A stretch of 7,687 nt of DNA from an uncultured Ruminococcus sp. (GCA_947174625.1 CAMWJT010000053.1:1-7687); one strand, 5' to 3'; shown: positions 1-6,801, counted from the first letter of the stretch. Numbers and translations: made by a program. The notes: generated from the sequence alone by a model not told the origin.

Positions 1-1
1 G

Positions 2-274
2 GGCAAGACGCTGAATATTGCTCTTGAAGGAAGACTCGACACTACAACCGCTCCACAGCTGGAAGCTGAATTAAAGCAGAGCATTGCCGACAGCACAGAG
101 CTGATTCTGGATTTTGCAAAGCTGGAATATCTCTCTTCCGCAGGACTTCGGGTGCTGTTGGCGGCACAGAAAGTCATGAACAAGCAAGGCAGAATGGTCA
201 TCCGCAATGTCAACGACGTGATTGCTGAGATCTTCGAAGTGACAGGCTTTGTGGATATTCTCACAATTGAATAA
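2..274 (+). CDS. STAS-domain protein, anti-anti-sigma factor-like (3' part only)
   Basis: The gene is cut by the left edge; the last 90 residues are visible in the frame starting at base 2 and end at TAA 272-274. The fragment looks like most of one STAS domain. It has an early strand ending in GRLD, then an APQLE helix start, a hydrophobic strand LILDFAKLEYLS, and the signature LSSAGLRVLL at fragment residues 44-53. A C-terminal FEVTGFVDILTIE segment is typical of the fold. In SpoIIAA/RsbV relatives the Ser of this signature is phosphorylated by an anti-sigma kinase and dephosphorylated by a PP2C phosphatase, setting partner switching; here Ser45 or Ser46 is the candidate (family knowledge). 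Its stop lies 12 bases before the next ATG, so it is probably co-transcribed with the exporter genes. Any kinase and phosphatase would lie upstream, outside the window. The STAS call is firm; its target is unknown. Confidence 0.88.
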   Translation, partial: GKTLNIALEGRLDTTTAPQLEAELKQSIADSTELILDFAKLEYLSSAGLRVLLAAQKVMNKQGRMVIRNVNDVIAEIFEVTGFVDILTIE

Positions 275-286
275 TGCGTGAATTTT

Positions 287-763
287 ATGGAGAAACAGCT
301 ATTTCGCAAGGCGAGCATTGACAGGATTTCTTCTCCCGAACAACTGAATGATTATGTCCGGGTATCCAATCTGAGTGTATGGATGATACTGACAGCAATT
401 ATCGTATTGCTGATTGGTGTCTGTGTCTGGGGGATTTTCGGACAGCTCGAAACGAAAATTGACACAGCAGGAATCTGTGAAGACGGTGTTCTTACCTGCT
501 ATGTAACGGAAGAAAAAATCGGAAAGATCAAGTCAGGAATGACGATAACTGTAGAGGGTGAGAGTTTTTCTGTTTCCGGAATATCCGCAAAGCCCACTGC
601 TGTAACCGAAGAAACAGATGCGTATCTGGTGTATCTCGGAGGATTTTCAGACGGTGATTGGTTATATGAAATCACAGTGGCAGATGCAATGCTGTCAGAT
701 GGTACATATAAAGCCGAAATCGTGACGGAAAGCGTTTCTCCGATGTCATTTGTTCTGAATTAA
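287..763 (+). CDS. Short HlyD-like NHLP bacteriocin system secretion protein
   Basis: The product has 158 residues. A cytoplasmic N-terminus carries LFRKASIDRISSPEQLND, the conserved opening of NHLP secretion (membrane fusion) proteins. A single membrane segment follows at about residues 31-52 (VWMILTAIIVLLIGVCVWGIFG), then about 105 extracellular residues with beta/lipoyl-like character (for example KIKSGMTITVEGESFSVSG). Membrane fusion proteins normally contain a long coiled-coil hairpin and exceed 300 residues. None is visible here, so this is a reduced adaptor, plausible in a cell without an outer membrane. It sits immediately before the C39 ABC exporter and presumably joins that complex. 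ATG 287 is preferred because it places the family opening at the N-terminus. An in-frame GTG at 278 would add three residues. Neither start has a good ribosome site, so coupling to the upstream STAS stop is likely. Family assignment is probable; the minimal architecture is seen directly. Confidence 0.8.
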   Translation: MEKQLFRKASIDRISSPEQLNDYVRVSNLSVWMILTAIIVLLIGVCVWGIFGQLETKIDTAGICEDGVLTCYVTEEKIGKIKSGMTITVEGESFSVSGISAKPTAVTEETDAYLVYLGGFSDGDWLYEITVADAMLSDGTYKAEIVTESVSPMSFVLN

Positions 764-784
764 GATTTAAAATTAAGAATGCTT

Positions 785-2962
785 ATGGAAAAAATAAAGA
801 TTAAACAGTCTAAAGCCCGTGTGGCAAAAGTCCCGGTTGTCATGCAAATGGAAGCACTGGAATGTGGTGCGGCTTCTCTTACTATGATACTTGCCTATTA
901 CGGAAAGTGGATTCCATTGGAACAGGTTCGTGCGGACTGCGGTGTTTCCAGGGATGGTTCTAATGCCAAGAACATCCTCAAAGCGGCACGCAGTTACGGA
1001 CTGACCGCCAAGGGCTATCGTTACGAACCGGAGGATCTGAAAAAAAACGGGACATTCCCCTGTATCATTCACTGGAATTTCAACCATTTTGTTGTACTTA
1101 ACGGCTTTAAAGGGAATAAAGCCTATCTCAACGACCCTGCAAAGGGCAGTTATTCTGTATCTATGGAAACGTTTGACAAATCGTTTACCGGAATTTGTCT
1201 GATGTTCCAACCGTCGGAAAATTTTGAACCGGGCGGAAAACCCAAAAGTGTGATGACTTTTGTAAAAAAACGCTTGAAAGGTACGGGAACAGCAGTTGCT
1301 TTTGTAGTACTGACATCTATTATTACTTCGCTGATCGGGATTATCTCTCCTGTGTTTTCCAGGATTTTTCTGGACAGATTGCTGACAGGTGAAAATCCCG
1401 ACTGGTTTATGCCTTTTATTTTTGCGGCAGGGGGATTTGGTGCAGTACAGCTTATTGTGGAATGGATACAGACAGTATATTCCCTGAAAATCAACGGCAA
1501 GCTCTCCATTTTAGGCAATACAGAATATATGTGGAAAATTCTGAGAATGCCAATGGAGTTCTTTTCTCAGCGTATGGCAGGAGACATCCAACAACGTCAG
1601 GCAATGAATGCCTCTATTGCACAGTCCCTGGTGCAGACGTTTGCACCTCTTGCGCTGAATACAATTATGATGTTTTTTTATCTGATTGTCATGATCCGTT
1701 ATAATCTGGTATTAACGCTTGTAGGGATTGCCTCGATACTGATTAATATTGCAGTTTCAAGAATTATCTCTAAAAATCGCATGAATATCACCCGTGTGCA
1801 GATGCGGGATGCCGGAAAGCTTGCAGGAGCGACTGTTGCAGGCATTGAGATGATAGAGACGATCAAAGCAAGCGGTGCAGAAAATGGATTTTTCGAGAAA
1901 TGGGCAGGGTATCAGGCAAGTGTCAATACACAGCAGGTAAAATTCCAGAAACTCAATCAATATCTTGGAATGATACCGGCGTTTGTCTCCTCTCTTGCCA
2001 ATATCGCCGTGCTGATTCTCGGTGTGTATTTCACGATAAACGGCAAATTCACCGTTGGTATGATTATGGCATTTCAAGGCTTTCTCAGTTCTTTTACAGC
2101 ACCTGCGCAGACGCTGATCTCCGCAGGACAGACCTTACAGGAAATGCGTACCCAAATGGAACGCATTGAAGATGTAATGGAATATCCCACGGACGTAAAT
2201 TATGACAATGACGAGATTGACGAGAACGCAGAATATGACAAGTTATCCGGAAATGTGGAGCTGAAGAACGTCACATTCGGATATTCCCGGCTTGCTGAAC
2301 CATTAATCAAGGATTTTAATCTGACACTGAAAACGGGCAGTCGGGTTGCATTTGTGGGAACATCCGGCTGTGGAAAATCCACGCTTTCTAAATTAATCTC
2401 CGGCTTGTATCAGCCTTGGAGCGGTGAAATCCTGTTTGACGGAAAGCCGATTCATAAAATTGACAGAAGCGTTTTTACCGGTTCGCTTGCCGTTGTCGAT
2501 CAGGATATTATCCTGTTTGAAGATACGATTGCAAATAATATCAAGATGTGGGACAGTTCCATAGAAGATTTTGAAATGATTATGGCGGCAAGAGATGCAC
2601 AGCTCCATGAAGATATTATGCAGCGTGACGGCGGTTATAATTATAAGATTACCGAGGGTGGCAAGGATTTTTCCGGCGGTCAGCGGCAACGTATGGAAAT
2701 TGCACGGGTGCTTGCACAAGATCCTACGATTATTATTCTGGATGAAGCCACTTCTGCTCTGGATGCCAAAACAGAATACGAAGTTGTCAAGTCCATAAAA
2801 GACCGTGGCATCACTTGTATTGTTGTGGCACACCGATTGTCAACCATCCGGGACTGTGATGAAATTATCGTGCTGGATCACGGAAATGTTGTCGAACGTG
2901 GCACACATGAAGAATTGTATGCCAGAAATGGTGTCTATACGGCACTTGTAACAAATGAGTAA
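785..2962 (+). CDS. NHLP bacteriocin ABC exporter with N-terminal C39 peptidase
   Basis: A bifunctional exporter of 725 residues, the usual size for a peptidase-containing ABC transporter. Residues 1-~140 form a C39 cysteine protease: catalytic Cys27 in MEALECGAAS, His101 in FNHFVVLNG and Asp117 in LNDPAKG. A membrane domain of about six segments spans roughly residues 158-440. The ATPase domain has Walker A GTSGCGKST (525-533), signature FSGGQ (about 629-633), Walker B IIILDEATSALD with Asp653/Glu654, and H-loop His683 in VVAHRLS, so it appears catalytically intact. By family knowledge, C39 exporters cut leaders after Gly-Gly and export the core using ATP. All the small genes downstream supply matching double-glycine leaders. 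ATG 785 is chosen for the N-terminus typical of the family; ATG 779 in the same frame would add two residues. The ribosome site is poor at either start. Confidence 0.95.
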   Translation: MEKIKIKQSKARVAKVPVVMQMEALECGAASLTMILAYYGKWIPLEQVRADCGVSRDGSNAKNILKAARSYGLTAKGYRYEPEDLKKNGTFPCIIHWNFNHFVVLNGFKGNKAYLNDPAKGSYSVSMETFDKSFTGICLMFQPSENFEPGGKPKSVMTFVKKRLKGTGTAVAFVVLTSIITSLIGIISPVFSRIFLDRLLTGENPDWFMPFIFAAGGFGAVQLIVEWIQTVYSLKINGKLSILGNTEYMWKILRMPMEFFSQRMAGDIQQRQAMNASIAQSLVQTFAPLALNTIMMFFYLIVMIRYNLVLTLVGIASILINIAVSRIISKNRMNITRVQMRDAGKLAGATVAGIEMIETIKASGAENGFFEKWAGYQASVNTQQVKFQKLNQYLGMIPAFVSSLANIAVLILGVYFTINGKFTVGMIMAFQGFLSSFTAPAQTLISAGQTLQEMRTQMERIEDVMEYPTDVNYDNDEIDENAEYDKLSGNVELKNVTFGYSRLAEPLIKDFNLTLKTGSRVAFVGTSGCGKSTLSKLISGLYQPWSGEILFDGKPIHKIDRSVFTGSLAVVDQDIILFEDTIANNIKMWDSSIEDFEMIMAARDAQLHEDIMQRDGGYNYKITEGGKDFSGGQRQRMEIARVLAQDPTIIILDEATSALDAKTEYEVVKSIKDRGITCIVVAHRLSTIRDCDEIIVLDHGNVVERGTHEELYARNGVYTALVTNE

Positions 2963-2965
2963 ATT

Positions 2966-2986
2966 AAATAATAAATAATAAATAAT
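2966..2986 (+). repeat. Three perfect tandem heptamers (AAATAAT) in the inter-transporter gap
   Basis: AAATAAT occurs three times head to tail at 2966-2972, 2973-2979 and 2980-2986. It lies between the stop of the peptidase exporter and the GGGGTG ribosome-site-like run of the next gene. The A/T-only tract should leave the ribosome site unstructured. It could also vary in length by slipped-strand replication, changing the spacing between the two exporter genes. Functional meaning is inference; the repeat itself is seen directly. Confidence 0.7.
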
Positions 2987-3003
2987 GGGGTGAAAATTGC
3001 CGG

Positions 3004-5199
3004 ATGGGTTGGTTTGATGAACAGATAAAGCAACGCAAACAGAATGACAATGACATTTTTGCAGAATCTTTTGTCAATATTGCAGGGGCAGTTATGGGCA
3101 ACCGGATTTCTGTCGATAAACAACAGCTTGCCAAAAATGCTTTTGATGAAATACTGAAATTTTATCATGTCAAAACGCAGGAAATCCCGGATTCTATCAA
3201 AGACAGAAATGAGCAGTTAGAATATCTTCTCCGTCCGCATGGGATCATGCGCCGTAAGGTAATCCTCTCAGAACACTGGTATCAAGATGCAATCGGTGCT
3301 ATGTTAGGTGTCCGTAAGAGTGACGGGAGTGTTGTTGCACTGATTCCGACGGGACTTTCCGGATATAGCTATACTGATATGGAATCCGGGAAACGTGTGA
3401 AAATTAATCGCAAAAACGAGGGGCTTTTTGAAGAAGAAGCGATCGCATTCTATAAGCCTCTGCCGTTGAAAAAACTCGGCATCCCGGATCTGATGCGCTA
3501 TATTTCAGGCACACTCTCCATCTCTGATTTTGTGCTGATAGGGATCTCTACGCTTGCAGTTACGCTGATTGGCATGCTGTCGCCGAAGCTGAATCATCTT
3601 TTGTTTTCTACTGTGATCGAAGCAGGAAGCATCCGGCTGTTACTTGCCATAACGGTATTTATGATATGTGTGACAGTAAGTTCCATGTTGATTAACAGCG
3701 TAAAACAGTTAATTATGGCACGGATCAATACTAAAATGAGTATCTCCGTTCAGGCGGCAACTATGGCAAGAGTGTTGTCACTGCCGGCGGATTTCTTTAA
3801 AAATTACAGCTCCGGTGAATTGTCCGCAAGATCGCAGTATATTAATTCTTTGTGCGATATGCTGGTGTCAACACTTTTATCAACCGGGTTGACTTCGGTT
3901 TTTTCACTCGTATATCTGTCACAGATTTTTGTGTATGCACCTGCACTTGTCGTGCCGTCGCTGATTATCACGCTTGTAACAGTCGCATTCTCGGTGATCT
4001 CCGCATTGGTGCAGATGAAAATCAGCAAGCAGGAAATGGAATTATCCTCCAAAGAAAGCGGCATGTCCTATGCACTGATTTCAGGTGTGCAGAAGATAAA
4101 GCTCTCCGGTGCGGAAAAGCGTGCGTTTGCACGGTGGGGCAATCTTTATGCGAAACAGGTGCGGCTTCAATATGATCCGCCTGCGTTTCTCAAGATAAAC
4201 AGTGTCATTTCTACGGCAATTTCACTCGTTGGAACGTTAGTCATGTATTATTTTGCCGTGTCGTCCGGTGTTTCCGTAGCGGATTACTATGCGTTCAATA
4301 CGGCTTATGGTATGGTTTCCGGCGCATTTATGTCACTTGCAGGAATCGCACTGAGTGTCGCACAGATTAAGCCGGTCATGGACATGGTAAAGCCGATTCT
4401 GGACACTGTTCCGGAAATCTCCGAGGGCAGACAGATGATAACACGGGTGTCAGGCAGTATTGAATTAAATAACGTTTCTTTTCGTTATCACGAGAATATG
4501 CCGCTTGTTGTGGATAATCTTTCGTTGAAGATCCGTCCGGGACAGTATGTGGCAATTGTGGGAGCAACAGGATGCGGAAAATCCACGCTGATGCGGTTGA
4601 TGCTCGGTTTTGAAACACCGCAGAAAGGTGCAATTTATTTTGACGGCAAGGATATTGCAACGCTCGACCTGAAATCTCTTCGTCGTCATATGGGCGTTGT
4701 CATGCAGAACGGCAAGTTGTTTTCCGGTGATATTTTTTCCAATATCACGATCTCTGCGCCGTGGCTTACTATGGATGATGCCTGGCATGCAGCGGAGCTT
4801 TCGGGCATTGCGGATGATATACGGCGGATGCCTATGGGCATGCATACGATCATTTCTGAGGGTTCGGGCGGTGTTTCCGGCGGTCAGCGGCAACGGCTCA
4901 TGATTGCCCGTGCGATTGCTCCCAAGCCCAGAATACTGATGTTTGATGAGGCTACGTCAGCACTTGACAATCTTACGCAGAAAACTGTTTCAGAATCTCT
5001 TGACAAGCTGAAATGCACAAGGATTGTGATTGCGCACAGGCTCTCTACGATCAAGCAGTGTGACAGGATTATTGTACTTGACAAGGGCAAAATCATGGAG
5101 GACGGTAAATTTGACGAATTGATAGCAAAGGGGGGATATTTTGCGGAGTTAGTCGCAAGGCAAAGACTTGACAATATGACGGCAAAAGCCGGCACTTAA
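3004..5199 (+). CDS. NHLP bacteriocin ABC exporter, peptidase-less ATPase/permease subunit
   Basis: The product has 731 residues. The first ~165 form a soluble domain without the C39 catalytic Cys/His pattern. It contains SEHWYQDAIGAMLGV, SVVALIPTG and YTDMESGKRV, the arrangement seen in the second ABC protein of NHLP systems, and may be a degenerate peptidase-like substrate-binding domain (inference). The membrane domain starts near residue 174 (SDFVLIGIS) with about six segments. The ATPase is complete: Walker A GATGCGKST (520-528), signature VSGGQ (624-628), Walker B FDEATSALD with Asp648/Glu649, and His678 in IAHRLS. It is adjacent to the C39 exporter and nearly the same size, and the two probably form a heterodimer in which only the partner cleaves leaders. 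ATG 3004 is preceded by GGGGTG at 2987-2992 at acceptable spacing. A homodimer acting separately is the alternative. Confidence 0.92.
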   Translation: MGWFDEQIKQRKQNDNDIFAESFVNIAGAVMGNRISVDKQQLAKNAFDEILKFYHVKTQEIPDSIKDRNEQLEYLLRPHGIMRRKVILSEHWYQDAIGAMLGVRKSDGSVVALIPTGLSGYSYTDMESGKRVKINRKNEGLFEEEAIAFYKPLPLKKLGIPDLMRYISGTLSISDFVLIGISTLAVTLIGMLSPKLNHLLFSTVIEAGSIRLLLAITVFMICVTVSSMLINSVKQLIMARINTKMSISVQAATMARVLSLPADFFKNYSSGELSARSQYINSLCDMLVSTLLSTGLTSVFSLVYLSQIFVYAPALVVPSLIITLVTVAFSVISALVQMKISKQEMELSSKESGMSYALISGVQKIKLSGAEKRAFARWGNLYAKQVRLQYDPPAFLKINSVISTAISLVGTLVMYYFAVSSGVSVADYYAFNTAYGMVSGAFMSLAGIALSVAQIKPVMDMVKPILDTVPEISEGRQMITRVSGSIELNNVSFRYHENMPLVVDNLSLKIRPGQYVAIVGATGCGKSTLMRLMLGFETPQKGAIYFDGKDIATLDLKSLRRHMGVVMQNGKLFSGDIFSNITISAPWLTMDDAWHAAELSGIADDIRRMPMGMHTIISEGSGGVSGGQRQRLMIARAIAPKPRILMFDEATSALDNLTQKTVSESLDKLKCTRIVIAHRLSTIKQCDRIIVLDKGKIMEDGKFDELIAKGGYFAELVARQRLDNMTAKAGT

Positions 5200-5215
5200 A
5201 TTTTTAATTTCTTAC

Positions 5216-5222
5216 AAGGAGG
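5216..5222 (+). promoter_or_regulatory. Strong Shine-Dalgarno site of the first precursor gene
   Basis: AAGGAGG is a full-strength match to the 16S anti-Shine-Dalgarno, eight bases before ATG 5231. It is the best ribosome site in the window and contrasts with the poor sites of the secretion protein and first ABC gene. This fits higher translation of cargo than of machinery from a shared transcript (inference). Confidence 0.8.
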
Positions 5223-5230
5223 AAATTGCT

Positions 5231-5524
5231 ATGGCAGATAACATGAAAAATATCGGCGTTCCAATTAAAGACGACGATCTGGACGGAGTTGTGGGAGGGG
5301 TAAATATACTACCGCTCACCAATGAGGAGAGGGAGCAGATAATAAACGCTTTGAGTTCCGGCGAATTTGGTGCTCCCCAAAATCAGAATACCATAAACAA
5401 CCTAAGTGAGAGATTTAGATTGCCCGCATGCTCGCCCGGAACAGTAGAGCCGTTAGACAACGCGGCAACAAGAATAGCGGAGGAATTCAGGCAGGGAATG
5501 AATCTGGGCGGTTTGCCCAAATAA
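5231..5524 (+). CDS. Double-glycine precursor peptide with a short non-Nif11 leader
   Basis: A 97-residue protein that I do not recognise as a named family. The first 23 residues form a leader ending IKDDDLDGVVGG, which fits the C39 rule (Ile -12, Asp -8, Leu -7, Val -4, Gly -2/-1). It has no Nif11-like domain, unlike its neighbours. The predicted 74-residue core starts VNILPLTNEEREQ, is polar with a probable helix near its start, contains one Cys (RLPACSPG) and ends GMNLGGLPK. Codon use shifts inside the gene: all five Ile codons of the core are ATA and all five Arg codons are AGA or AGG, while the leader uses ATC and ATT for its two Ile. It lies 31 bases after the exporter with the best ribosome site in the window. 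An unmodified class II-type bacteriocin or another exported small protein is possible; function is unknown. Confidence 0.75.
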   Translation: MADNMKNIGVPIKDDDLDGVVGGVNILPLTNEEREQIINALSSGEFGAPQNQNTINNLSERFRLPACSPGTVEPLDNAATRIAEEFRQGMNLGGLPK

Positions 5525-5533
5525 ATTTTGAAA

Positions 5534-5539
5534 AAGGAG
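5534..5539 (+). promoter_or_regulatory. Shine-Dalgarno that fixes the start of the second precursor
   Basis: AAGGAG lies six bases before ATG 5546. An in-frame TTG at 5528 lies upstream of this site and would place the ribosome site inside the coding sequence, so ATG 5546 is the better start. It also aligns the protein with the N-termini of the other Nif11-leader genes. Confidence 0.75.
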
Positions 5540-5545
5540 AGGCAT

Positions 5546-5944
5546 ATGAAAAGTGAATTTACGCCCGAGCTTATGAAAAAGGCAAGACAAGCGAACTCCA
5601 TTGCAGAATTGCTCAGTCTTGCAAAAGAGAACGGCATTGCACTCACGCAGGACGAAGCAGAGAATTATTTTGCACAGCTCCACCAGTCCGTCGAACTGTC
5701 CGACGAAGAGCTGGATCAGGTTGCAGGCGGTACTGATGTTATATGGGATACACGACCTGCAAGACCTTTTGATGAACTCGTCAGACCTGGTGAAATGAAG
5801 GAATTTATTGTCCATGCTCTCACTCCGGAACAGGAAAAAGCAATAGACATGATGAACAATTTGTTGCATAATTCGTCTTCACTCGATCTCAATTCCAATC
5901 TTGAATTTGACAGCAGTCTGATTAATATGGACTATCTGAACTAG
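5546..5944 (+). CDS. Nif11-type leader precursor with a Cys-free 70-residue core
   Basis: The product has 132 residues. Residues 1-62 are a Nif11-like leader: FTPELMKKARQ, the helix AELLSLAKENGIALTQDEA, YFAQL, then the cleavage signal ELSDEELDQVAGG. After the GG comes a predicted 70-residue core with no Cys at all. It begins TDVIWDTRPARP, has a likely amphipathic helix around LTPEQEKAIDMMNNLL, and ends in a Ser/Leu/Asn/Asp-rich tail (SSSLDLNSN, LEFDSSL). Without Cys it cannot form lanthionine or sactionine bridges, so it is either unmodified or modified in another way. The leader shares a 53-base identical block with the gene at 6466. It is followed by the first hairpin repeat. Precursor status is well supported by the leader and the adjacent C39 exporter; core function is unknown. 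Confidence 0.85.
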   Translation: MKSEFTPELMKKARQANSIAELLSLAKENGIALTQDEAENYFAQLHQSVELSDEELDQVAGGTDVIWDTRPARPFDELVRPGEMKEFIVHALTPEQEKAIDMMNNLLHNSSSLDLNSNLEFDSSLINMDYLN

Positions 5945-5972
5945 CTGAAATAATTTTACTGAAAAAATTGAC

Positions 5973-6030
5973 GATACGGCGGAAAACGGAACTTGCAATT
6001 TTTCGGATTCCGTCTGTATCGGATAGAAAA
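5973..6030 (+). repeat. Intergenic hairpin repeat, copy A
   Basis: An imperfect inverted repeat pairs GATAC (5973-5977) with GTATC (6016-6020), continues with a G-T and a G-C pair, then CGGAA (5980-5984) with TTCCG (6008-6012) beside a one-base bulge. The right half (AATTTTTCGG, then a TTCCG arm, GTATC and an A-run) recurs in the gap before the gene at 7568. Stem bases differ between copies while pairing is kept. No T-run follows, so it is not a standard intrinsic terminator. It may be an mRNA processing or stability element, a promoter-bearing spacer, or a cassette boundary left by duplication. Confidence 0.55.
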
Positions 6031-6047
6031 AACTATAGGGGGTAGTT

Positions 6048-6452
6048 ATGAAAAATAATTTCACACCAAAGTTGCTTGAAAAAGCAAGGCAAACCCAATC
6101 CGTTGCGGAGTTAATCGCTCTTGCAGAAACAAACGGCATCACAATCACGCAGGATGAAGCAGAGAATTATTTTGCACAGTTACAGGAATCCTGCAACCAG
6201 TCCGGTGAACTGTCCGACGACGAACTCGACAACGTCTCCGGCGGTGGTTGTCACGTCAAAGTGGACGGAATACAATATACAGTTGTAACGAGCCGTCACA
6301 GTTGTGGGCGTTATCGAACGGATATGGGAATAGTCCTTCTTGGTGATCTGAAAGACACATGGAGAAGATTTTCAAAGGAAGGACAATGTGGCTGGTGTGC
6401 GTATCTTAAATTCAAAGGCGGTACAGGATACTGCGAATTAAGCGGAAAGTGA
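6048..6452 (+). CDS. Nif11-type leader precursor with a 5-Cys core starting Gly-Cys-His
   Basis: The product has 134 residues. The Nif11-like leader is 66 residues, four longer than in the genes at 5546 and 6466 because of extra residues before GELSDDELDNVSGG; it contains a Cys at residue 49. The predicted core is 68 residues, starts GCHVKVDG, and has Cys at core positions 2, 20, 48, 51 and 63 (in HSCGRY, QCGWCAY and GYCEL). The CxxC with further Cys spaced around it looks like a small zinc-binding or disulfide-bonded fold. Ser/Thr are present, so lanthipeptide chemistry is not excluded, but no synthetase is in view. ATG 6048 follows AGGGGG at 6037-6042 by five bases. A 61-base segment of its leader (6119-6179) is identical to part of the next gene. 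Precursor call firm; core function unknown. Confidence 0.87.
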   Translation: MKNNFTPKLLEKARQTQSVAELIALAETNGITITQDEAENYFAQLQESCNQSGELSDDELDNVSGGGCHVKVDGIQYTVVTSRHSCGRYRTDMGIVLLGDLKDTWRRFSKEGQCGWCAYLKFKGGTGYCELSGK

Positions 6453-6465
6453 GTGAGGAAACAAG

Positions 6466-6777
6466 ATGGAACATAAATTCACACCGGAGCTGATCGAAAA
6501 AGCAAGGCAAACAAAATCTATTGAAGAATTGCTCAATCTTGCAGAAACAAACGGCATCACAATCACGCAGGATGAAGCAGAGAATTATTTTGCACAGCTC
6601 CACCAGTCCGTCGAACTGTCCGACGACGAACTGAATAACGTTTCCGGCGGCGGATGTGGCAGTAAGTCGGAAGGCGATAAGTGCGACTGTGGCGGAACAC
6701 TCGTGAAAGGCTACAGCTTCGAGTATATGAGAGATGCACTTTTCTGTGATAAGTGCTGGCGGCTTTACTGGCCGTAA
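6466..6777 (+). CDS. Nif11-type leader precursor with a zinc-ribbon-like 41-residue core
   Basis: The product has 103 residues: a 62-residue Nif11-like leader ending VELSDDELNNVSGG and a predicted 41-residue core beginning GCGSKSEG. Core Cys are at 2, 11, 13, 32 and 35, giving CDCGGTL and, 18 residues later, FCDKCWRLYW. The CxCGG...CxxC layout with a glycine turn and aromatic flanks resembles a zinc ribbon of the kind found in many small proteins (pattern comparison by eye). The leader DNA is mosaic: 6537-6597 is identical to the preceding gene and 6574-6626 to the gene at 5546. GAGGA at 6455-6459 lies six bases before ATG 6466, and the gap from the preceding stop is 13 bases. An exported metal-binding peptide is the favoured reading; a disulfide or lanthionine peptide is the alternative. 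Confidence 0.87.
   Translation: MEHKFTPELIEKARQTKSIEELLNLAETNGITITQDEAENYFAQLHQSVELSDDELNNVSGGGCGSKSEGDKCDCGGTLVKGYSFEYMRDALFCDKCWRLYWP
6537..6626 (+). repeat. Mosaic leader segment shared with two neighbouring precursor genes
   Basis: Bases 6537-6597 are identical over 61 bases to 6119-6179 in the preceding gene. Bases 6574-6626 are identical over 53 bases to 5654-5706 in the gene at 5546. The 24 bases common to all three (6574-6597) form the switch point. The identity is exact at third codon positions too, whereas the cores show no DNA similarity. This pattern points to recent recombination or gene conversion among leaders. Confidence 0.85.
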
Positions 6778-6801
6778 TTCAAGAAATACAGGAGATAAAT
6801 C

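Noticed and set aside
274..321. ATG at 274 overlapping the STAS stop (TAATG)
   Set aside because: Its frame ends after 15 codons and does not match the secretion protein, which is read from 287 or 278.
773..5195. Several minus-strand open frames of 80-145 codons opposite the ABC exporter genes
   Set aside because: They lie opposite clear ABC domains, have no ribosome sites or recognisable motifs, and read as antisense shadows.
5168..5202. TTGACA at 5168-5173 as a -35 box for the precursor genes
   Set aside because: It lies in the exporter's coding end; the 17-base spacing leads to GGCACT and the nearest AT-rich hexamer is 23 bases away, so no convincing promoter results.
5973..6020. Hairpin A as a rho-independent terminator
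   Set aside because: The stem is followed by GGATAG and A residues rather than a T-run, on a strand where the operon continues.
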